The translations under genes and the position numbers were made by a program. This document shows positions 59,497 to 64,000 of a stretch of 64,000 nucleotides of DNA, piece after piece. Each line of letters starts with the position of its first letter. Position 1 is the stretch's first letter. Source of the DNA: Prauserella marina (GTDB lineage Bacteria; Actinomycetota; Actinomycetes; Mycobacteriales; Pseudonocardiaceae); the NCBI RefSeq assembly GCF_002240355.1, contig NZ_CP016353.1, positions 310,001 to 374,000 of the forward strand, in the 5' to 3' direction. The notes below the pieces were generated by a model. It worked only from the letters and a program-made list of their open reading frames with translations. It made no database searches and was not told the DNA's origin.

Positions 59497-61002
59497 ATGC
59501 GACCGACAGTGCAGTGGTTGTTGAACCGCGGCGAGCTGGGCCTGCGTTCGCTGGTCGACGCCGACCTGGCTCGCCCCATCAGGTGGGTTCACGCCAGCGA
59601 GCTCGCAGACCCGACACCGTTTCTCTCCGGTGGCGAACTACTGCTCACCACGGGCCTCGACCCGTTGGAGTGGGCCGACTACGTCCCGCGGCTCACGGAG
59701 AGGGGAATCGCGGCGCTCGGGTTCGGCGTCGGCTTCGGGCACTCCGAGGTACCCGCCGCGCTGGTGGCCGCTGCGCGTGCGCACGAGCTGCCGCTCATCG
59801 AGGTCCCCAAACCGACCCCGTTCATCGCTATCGGCGAAGCCGTCGCCGAGGCGATCGCGAGAGCGCAGGAAGACGCGCTGGCCACCGCGTTGACGACGCA
59901 ACGGGAATTGATCACGGCCGCGCTGTCCTCCGGCGGCCCCAGTGCTGTCGTCGGCGAGCTGGCGAAGGCACTCGAAGGCTGGGTGCTGCTGCTCGACGAG
60001 TCGGGGACGACCCTGCACAGCGCGCCGCACGGCGCGAGGAAGCACGCCGCGAGCGTGCGGACCGACCTCGGCAAGCTCGCGCCGGGATCGCCGCTGCACG
60101 CGGCTTCGCTCGCGATCAGGGACGACCAGGTCGCCGTCCTTCCCATCGGAACGAAGGGCGGCGTCGCCGGCTACCTCGCGGCAGGGCGACCGAGCCCGCT
60201 TCGCGCGGCGGAGCATTCCGTGCTGGCCAGCGCCGTCGGGCTGCTCGCGCTCGACCTGGCCGGTCAGCAGCAGTCGAGGGAGGCGAGCAGGAACGCCAAT
60301 CTCGCGGTGCTGAGGCTCGTCGTCGCCGGGCACGCCGACCTCGCCGAGGCCGCGGCCGACACGCTTGGCGTCCCGCTGCCGGAGGGGACGGTGAGGGTCG
60401 CGATGCTCAGTTGCGAACCCGGCGACCTGCCCGTCTTGCTCAGGGAAGCCGAACGACACCACGGTCTCGACCAGTGCGGTGCGCTCGTCGCGCGCTACGA
60501 CCGGCACAGCGTCGTCGTGCTGCTCCCCGTCGCCGAAGGCGACCTCCAGGCGGTGGAGGAGGTCCTGCACAAGGTCGCCGGATCGAGGGGCGTCGCGAGC
60601 GAGGGAGCTTTGCTACCGGATGTGCCCGACGCGTTCCGCAGGACGAGGTCGGTCTTCTTCGGGACGACCCGAGGTACCGAACGACTCGTGCTCGCGAGGG
60701 ACATCGCGACGGCCGGACTGCTCGCGCAACTCGATCATCCCGGCGCCCGTGGCTGGGCCGACGCGATGTTCGAACCGCTCGAACGGCACGCGACCAGGTC
60801 CAAACTGGATCTGATCTCCACGCTGAGGGTCTTCCTCGGCAACAACGGGCACGTCGACGCGTCGGCGACGGCGCTGGGCATCCACCGGCACACTCTTCGG
60901 TACCGGTTGCGGCGCATCACCGAACTGCTCGACGCCGACCTCGACGATCCGACGGCGAGGGCCGAGTTGTGGCTCGCGCTGCGGATGCGGGAAGCGAGCT
61001 GA
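59497..61002 (+). CDS. PucR-family transcriptional activator of the 5-oxoprolinase genes
   Basis: A 501-residue regulator. The N-terminal PucR domain (about 10-120: LARPIRWVHASELADPTPFL, GELLLTTGLD) is followed by a GAF-like and a GGDEF-like CdaR-type middle region and the PucR C-terminal HTH (LISTLRVFLGNNGHVDASAT, ALGIHRHTLRYRLRRITELL). It usually activates catabolic genes in response to a substrate. GGGAGG is 4 bases before ATG. It lies 4 bases upstream of pxpB in the same direction, so pyroglutamate is the likely signal. Confidence 0.9.
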   Translation: MRPTVQWLLNRGELGLRSLVDADLARPIRWVHASELADPTPFLSGGELLLTTGLDPLEWADYVPRLTERGIAALGFGVGFGHSEVPAALVAAARAHELPLIEVPKPTPFIAIGEAVAEAIARAQEDALATALTTQRELITAALSSGGPSAVVGELAKALEGWVLLLDESGTTLHSAPHGARKHAASVRTDLGKLAPGSPLHAASLAIRDDQVAVLPIGTKGGVAGYLAAGRPSPLRAAEHSVLASAVGLLALDLAGQQQSREASRNANLAVLRLVVAGHADLAEAAADTLGVPLPEGTVRVAMLSCEPGDLPVLLREAERHHGLDQCGALVARYDRHSVVVLLPVAEGDLQAVEEVLHKVAGSRGVASEGALLPDVPDAFRRTRSVFFGTTRGTERLVLARDIATAGLLAQLDHPGARGWADAMFEPLERHATRSKLDLISTLRVFLGNNGHVDASATALGIHRHTLRYRLRRITELLDADLDDPTARAELWLALRMREAS

Positions 61003-61006
61003 CCCG

Positions 61007-61894
61007 GTGAGCACCGTCATCGAAAGGGTCGACGGCAAAGGAGGAAGGCCGTCAGCGACCTACCGGCAGGCAGGTGAGCAGTACGTGCTCGTGGAGTACG
61101 GCGAGCATGAACTTGATCTGCGGTTGAACTTCTTCGTGGTGGGAGCGCTCGGCGCGCTCACCGACGACCCGCCGCCGGGGTTCGCCGAGGCCGCGGCGGG
61201 GTTGCGCTCGATACTCGTGCGGTTCGATCAAGGGCAGGCCAACCGGGCCGAGGTGGTCGCGCATCTCGTCGCGCTGCACGAGCGGCAGCCGGAGATCTCG
61301 GAACTGACCGTGCCGAGCAGGCGCGTCGTGTTGCCCATCGCCTTCGACGATTCGGCGACGAGAAAGGCCGTGCACAGGTATGTGACGACGATCAGGGGCG
61401 ACGCGCCCTACACCGGGGAGGACGGCAACATCGGCTACCTCGTCGAGCAGAACGGCCTCAGCGGCCCGGAAGCGCTCTACGAGGCCATTCTCGGCACCGA
61501 GTGGTGGGCCGCTTTCAACGGCTTCTCTCCTGGACTGCCGTTCCTGTTCTCGCTCAGCGGGCCCGCCCTTTCGGCGCCGAAGTACAACCCGACGAGGGCG
61601 TGGACTCCTTCCGGCGCGGTGGGCATCGGCGGTCCGTGCGTCGCGATCTATCCCGTCGATTCGCCAGGTAGTTTCCAGCTCTTCGGCCGCACCCTTCCCG
61701 TCTACGACCCGCTCGGCAGCAACGAGGTCTTCGTCAGGGATCCGTTTCTGCTCAGGGCGGGTGACCGCGTGGTGTTCACCAGGGTCGACGAGGAGGAACT
61801 GCTCGCCGCACGCAGATCGGTGTTCGACGGCAGCTACGGCTACCGGGTGGAGGACGCGCCGCTGACCATCGCCGACTACCTGGGGTCGCGATGA
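61007..61894 (+). CDS. pxpB: 5-oxoprolinase subunit B (KipI-like)
   Basis: A 295-residue carboxyltransferase-type protein. PxpB with PxpC and PxpA hydrolyses 5-oxoproline (pyroglutamate) to glutamate with ATP. Family patterns: LVEYGEHELDLRLNFFVVGA, VLPIAFDD, FNGFSPGLPFLFSL, GAVGIGGPCVAIYPVDSPGS, FQLFGRTLPVYDP. An N-terminal extension of about 20 residues precedes the domain. It starts 4 bases after the PucR gene and overlaps pxpC by ATGA, so the three form one operon. Confidence 0.92.
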   Translation: MSTVIERVDGKGGRPSATYRQAGEQYVLVEYGEHELDLRLNFFVVGALGALTDDPPPGFAEAAAGLRSILVRFDQGQANRAEVVAHLVALHERQPEISELTVPSRRVVLPIAFDDSATRKAVHRYVTTIRGDAPYTGEDGNIGYLVEQNGLSGPEALYEAILGTEWWAAFNGFSPGLPFLFSLSGPALSAPKYNPTRAWTPSGAVGIGGPCVAIYPVDSPGSFQLFGRTLPVYDPLGSNEVFVRDPFLLRAGDRVVFTRVDEEELLAARRSVFDGSYGYRVEDAPLTIADYLGSR

Positions 61895-62877
61895 CGGAGT
61901 CGGCGCTGGAGATACTCGACGCGGGTACCCAGGTGAGCGTGCAGGAGTACCCGGGCAGGGTGGGATTGCAGTCGATGGGGGTCTTTCCTTCGGGGCCCTT
62001 CGACAGTCTTGCCTTCCGGATCGCCAACGTGCTGGTCGGCAACGAACCAGGCTGCGCGGCGCTGGAGATTCCCGCGGGCCGCTTCACGGCGAGGGCACAC
62101 TTCACCGGCCTCATCGCCATGTGCGGCGCCGAAGGCGCCTCGCCGACGCTGGGCGGCGCGCCGCTGCCGCTGTGGGAGAGCGTCGAGGTGCGCCCGGGCG
62201 ACATCGTGTCGGCCGGAAGTACGAAGGGCAGGGGATTCCGGCTCTACCTCGCGGTTTCCGGCGGCGGGTTCGACGTGCCCACGGTGCTCGGCTCGCGCGC
62301 ACTGCACACCGGCGGTGCCATCGGAGGGCTGGAAGGCAGGGAGCTCATCCGAGGCGACGTGCTGGCCACCTCGGCGGAACCGGGACCGCGACTGCGCCTC
62401 CCGCAGGTGTTGCGGCCCGCGTACCACCGGCATTGGGAGCTGGAGGTACTGCGTGGTCCACACGCCGACCCGGAATTCCTCACCGCGCGGGATTGGCGGG
62501 ATTTCACGTCACTCACCTGGCGGGTGAACCTGACCTCGAACCGGCTCGCGGTACCGCTCAACCGCCACCGGTTCGCGTGGGCGAGAAGTGACGGCGGGGT
62601 AGCGGGCGACCATCCGTCCAATGTGCTCGACGGCAGCTTCCCGTTCGGCGGGGTGATCGTCAACGGCGACGTGCCGACCATCCTCGGCCCCGACGGAGCG
62701 ACGTCAGGCGGATTCACCGTCGTCGCCACGCTCGCCCGCGCGAGTCTGTGGAAGGCAGGCCAACTGCGGCCGGGCACCGACACGGTGCGGTTCAGGGAAA
62801 TCGACATCGACGAGGCCGGTGCGCTCGCCCGCCTTGTCGAGTATCCGCTGGACCCGAGGCACCTCGAACGCCTTTAA
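61891..62877 (+). CDS. pxpC: 5-oxoprolinase subunit C (KipA-like)
   Basis: A 328-residue biotin-dependent carboxyltransferase-like protein, partner of PxpB. Patterns: VSVQEYPGRVGLQSMGVFPS, GPFDSLAFRIANVLVGN, LEIPAGRF, YLAVSGGGFDVPTVLGSRAL, and the C-terminal GGFTVVATLARASLWKAGQL. ATGA overlap with pxpB fixes the stoichiometric coupling. Its TAA stop overlaps the TAA of the convergent pxpA by 2 bases, which is unusually tight. Confidence 0.92.
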   Translation: MTESALEILDAGTQVSVQEYPGRVGLQSMGVFPSGPFDSLAFRIANVLVGNEPGCAALEIPAGRFTARAHFTGLIAMCGAEGASPTLGGAPLPLWESVEVRPGDIVSAGSTKGRGFRLYLAVSGGGFDVPTVLGSRALHTGGAIGGLEGRELIRGDVLATSAEPGPRLRLPQVLRPAYHRHWELEVLRGPHADPEFLTARDWRDFTSLTWRVNLTSNRLAVPLNRHRFAWARSDGGVAGDHPSNVLDGSFPFGGVIVNGDVPTILGPDGATSGGFTVVATLARASLWKAGQLRPGTDTVRFREIDIDEAGALARLVEYPLDPRHLERL

Positions 62878-63641
62878 CGCCCGGAAAGCACCTCGCGCAT
62901 GGGGGCGATGCGCACACCCTCGGCTGCGAACCGCTCCCTGATCGCCGTGGCGATCTCGACCGCGTTGGGCCGGTCGCCGTGCACACAGATGGTGTCGGCA
63001 TCGACGTCGAGCCAGGTTCCCGAGGTCGAGGCGACCCTGCCCTCGACGATGCCGAACGCCTTGTCGGCGCACGCCCTGGGATCCTTTGGCAGCGGGTCGG
63101 GTTCGATGATGATGTTGCCTTCCTCGTCGTATTCGAGGTCGGCGAACGCTTCCCTCGCGACGCGCGACCCCCGCGCGGCGACCCGGTCGGCGGTCGGACC
63201 GGCGAGCAGCACCGTGATCAGTTCGGGGGACACCGAGGCGACCGCCTCGGCGACCGCGTCGGCGACGGCGGGATCGCGCATGGTCAGGCCATAGAACGCG
63301 CCATGCGGTTTGACGTGCGTGATCTCGGCGCCGATCGCGTCGGCGAAGCCGCGCAACGCGCCGTACTGGTACAGGCACGCGTCGGCGGCCTCGCTCGGGG
63401 AGAGCGCGAGCGCCCTGCGCCCGAAACCGGCGAGGTCGGGAAGGCCGGGGTGGGCGCCGAGCGCGGTACCGGCCTCGGCGGCAAGCCGCGTCGACGTGCG
63501 CATCGTCGCCGGGTCGCCCGCGTGCCAGCCACAGGCGACGTTGACGGAGCTGACCAGCGGCAACAGTGCCTCGTCATTGCCGAGCCGCCAGCGCCCGAAG
63601 CTCTCTCCCGCGTCGGCGTTCAGATCGATCACCGTCTTCAT
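62874..63641 (-). CDS. pxpA: 5-oxoprolinase subunit A (LamB/YcsF family)
   Basis: A 255-residue protein opening [19 protein letters not shown], with [16 protein letters not shown] (metal-binding-type His/Asp), [30 protein letters not shown] and [15 protein letters not shown], all diagnostic of PxpA. Classical actinobacterial clusters have pxpA on the same strand; here it is convergent with pxpBC, so it needs a separate promoter. An inverted repeat (63683-63719) lies 40 bases before the start and may be its operator. Confidence 0.93.
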   Translation of the reverse strand: MKTVIDLNADAGESFGRWRLGNDEALLPLVSSVNVACGWHAGDPATMRTSTRLAAEAGTALGAHPGLPDLAGFGRRALALSPSEAADACLYQYGALRGFADAIGAEITHVKPHGAFYGLTMRDPAVADAVAEAVASVSPELITVLLAGPTADRVAARGSRVAREAFADLEYDEEGNIIIEPDPLPKDPRACADKAFGIVEGRVASTSGTWLDVDADTICVHGDRPNAVEIATAIRERFAAEGVRIAPMREVLSGR

Positions 63642-63682
63642 CTCTTCACCCTGCGGTGTCAGAGCGGGCGCGGCAATTCATC

Positions 63683-63719
63683 GGTTTGGACAATGGCGGG
63701 CAGGGTCGCTGTCCAAACC
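63683..63719. promoter_or_regulatory. Inverted repeat upstream of pxpA
   Basis: GGTTTGGACA and TGTCCAAACC form a perfect 10-bp inverted repeat separated by 17 bases, 42 bases upstream of the pxpA start. It may be an operator for the PucR regulator or another dimeric protein; half-site separation fits binding to two turns on the same face. Confidence 0.5.
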
Positions 63720-63784
63720 GGCCAATAGGCGCGGGGCGCGGCCGAGGTGAAGGTGTTCCAAACCCGCAACATCGAGGAGGGTGG

Positions 63785-64000
63785 CTCGAGGAGGCGCCCG
63801 CCGCCGATCTTGGTGACACGCTCCGCGCCGCGATCACGTCGGCCGCGGTCCGGCTCGCGGAATACGTCGGCTATCGCAACGCGGGCACCGTCGAGTTCCT
63901 GCTCGCTCCGGACGGCGAGTTCTACTTCATGGAGATGAACACCAGGATCCAGGTCGAACACCCGGTCACCGAGGTCGTCACGGGCGTCGACCTGCTCGCC
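63785..64000 (+). pseudogene. Biotin carboxylase fragment lacking its N-terminal half, runs off the window
   Basis: From 63785 the frame gives [60 protein letters not shown] and continues to the edge. These are the metal-binding and bicarbonate-loop residues (the Glu of FYFMEMN, the Arg and Gln-Glu of RIQVEHP) of AccC-type biotin carboxylase, which carboxylates biotin with ATP. The preceding 240 residues (N-terminal Rossmann domain and ATP-grasp glycine loop) are absent: immediately upstream is unrelated sequence in this frame. It is probably a 5'-truncated relic; whether the C-terminus is intact lies outside the window. Confidence 0.75.

Overview
The window is high-GC actinobacterial DNA with GTG/TTG starts, strong Shine-Dalgarno sites and many 1- or 4-base gene overlaps. 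The gene set (SsgA-like protein, SigF/RsbW pair, Ku with split LigD genes, baeRF protein, SCO6745-family, DUF2277 and DUF6247 proteins) points to a filamentous actinomycete, most likely Pseudonocardiaceae (Amycolatopsis/Prauserella/Saccharomonospora-like). The genus is an inference.

Bases 1-20,000 are ordinary chromosome: a GH3 lipoprotein, an SsgA-like protein, a relic of a quinone oxidoreductase, FabH, a membrane adenylate cyclase, an end-joining operon (PE, ligase and polymerase as three separate LigD genes, then Ku), a stress operon (baeRF protein, RsbW, SigF/SigB-type sigma factor), a TauE permease, GlmS, a HisC/Pat aminotransferase, a dienelactone-hydrolase-like protein with Asp at the nucleophile position, acetoacetyl-CoA synthetase, then tRNA-Ser(GCT) and tRNA-Arg(ACG).

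Bases 20,025-41,310 are an integrative element inserted in the 3' half of tRNA-Arg and bounded by a perfect 44-bp direct repeat. It carries a tyrosine integrase, a PP2C-like phosphatase with an HTH partner, and a divergent chain of six overlapping genes: Xis-like protein, VirD4/TraG-type coupling ATPase, SsgA-like protein, DUF4913, membrane GGDEF protein, DUF2637 membrane protein. A 1,477-aa MobF relaxase-helicase follows. Next come a long palindrome (candidate oriT), a second coupled operon ending in a C5 DNA methyltransferase and a 24-residue Cys-rich peptide, a DUF5710/HNH-like gene between two near-identical terminators, and a decaying right end with frameshifted genes. No VirB4, TraB/FtsK-type translocase or replication initiator was recognised. 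The most unusual feature is a developmental regulator (SsgA-like) and a c-di-GMP-type enzyme (GGDEF) translationally coupled to conjugation genes.

Bases 41,311-45,100 are more accessory DNA: the 3' end of a second integrase beside attR, a two-gene module with an XRE/ImmA-IrrE metallopeptidase, a 14-bp remnant of the att core at 43,752, and toxin-antitoxin-like genes, one with a broken toxin. This looks like an older element inserted at the same tRNA.

Bases 45,129-64,000 return to chromosome: DUF418/DesK/DesR-like operon, UvrA-like ATPase with a divergent WYL regulator, DUF2277 protein, MscS channel, TetR/P450 pair with a palindromic operator, MerR regulator with an elongated-spacer promoter, RF3, a small acidic protein, SCO6745-family protein, a DHFR-like reductase, and a PucR-regulated 5-oxoprolinase cluster (pxpB, pxpC, convergent pxpA). 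At the edge is a biotin carboxylase reading frame without its N-terminal half.
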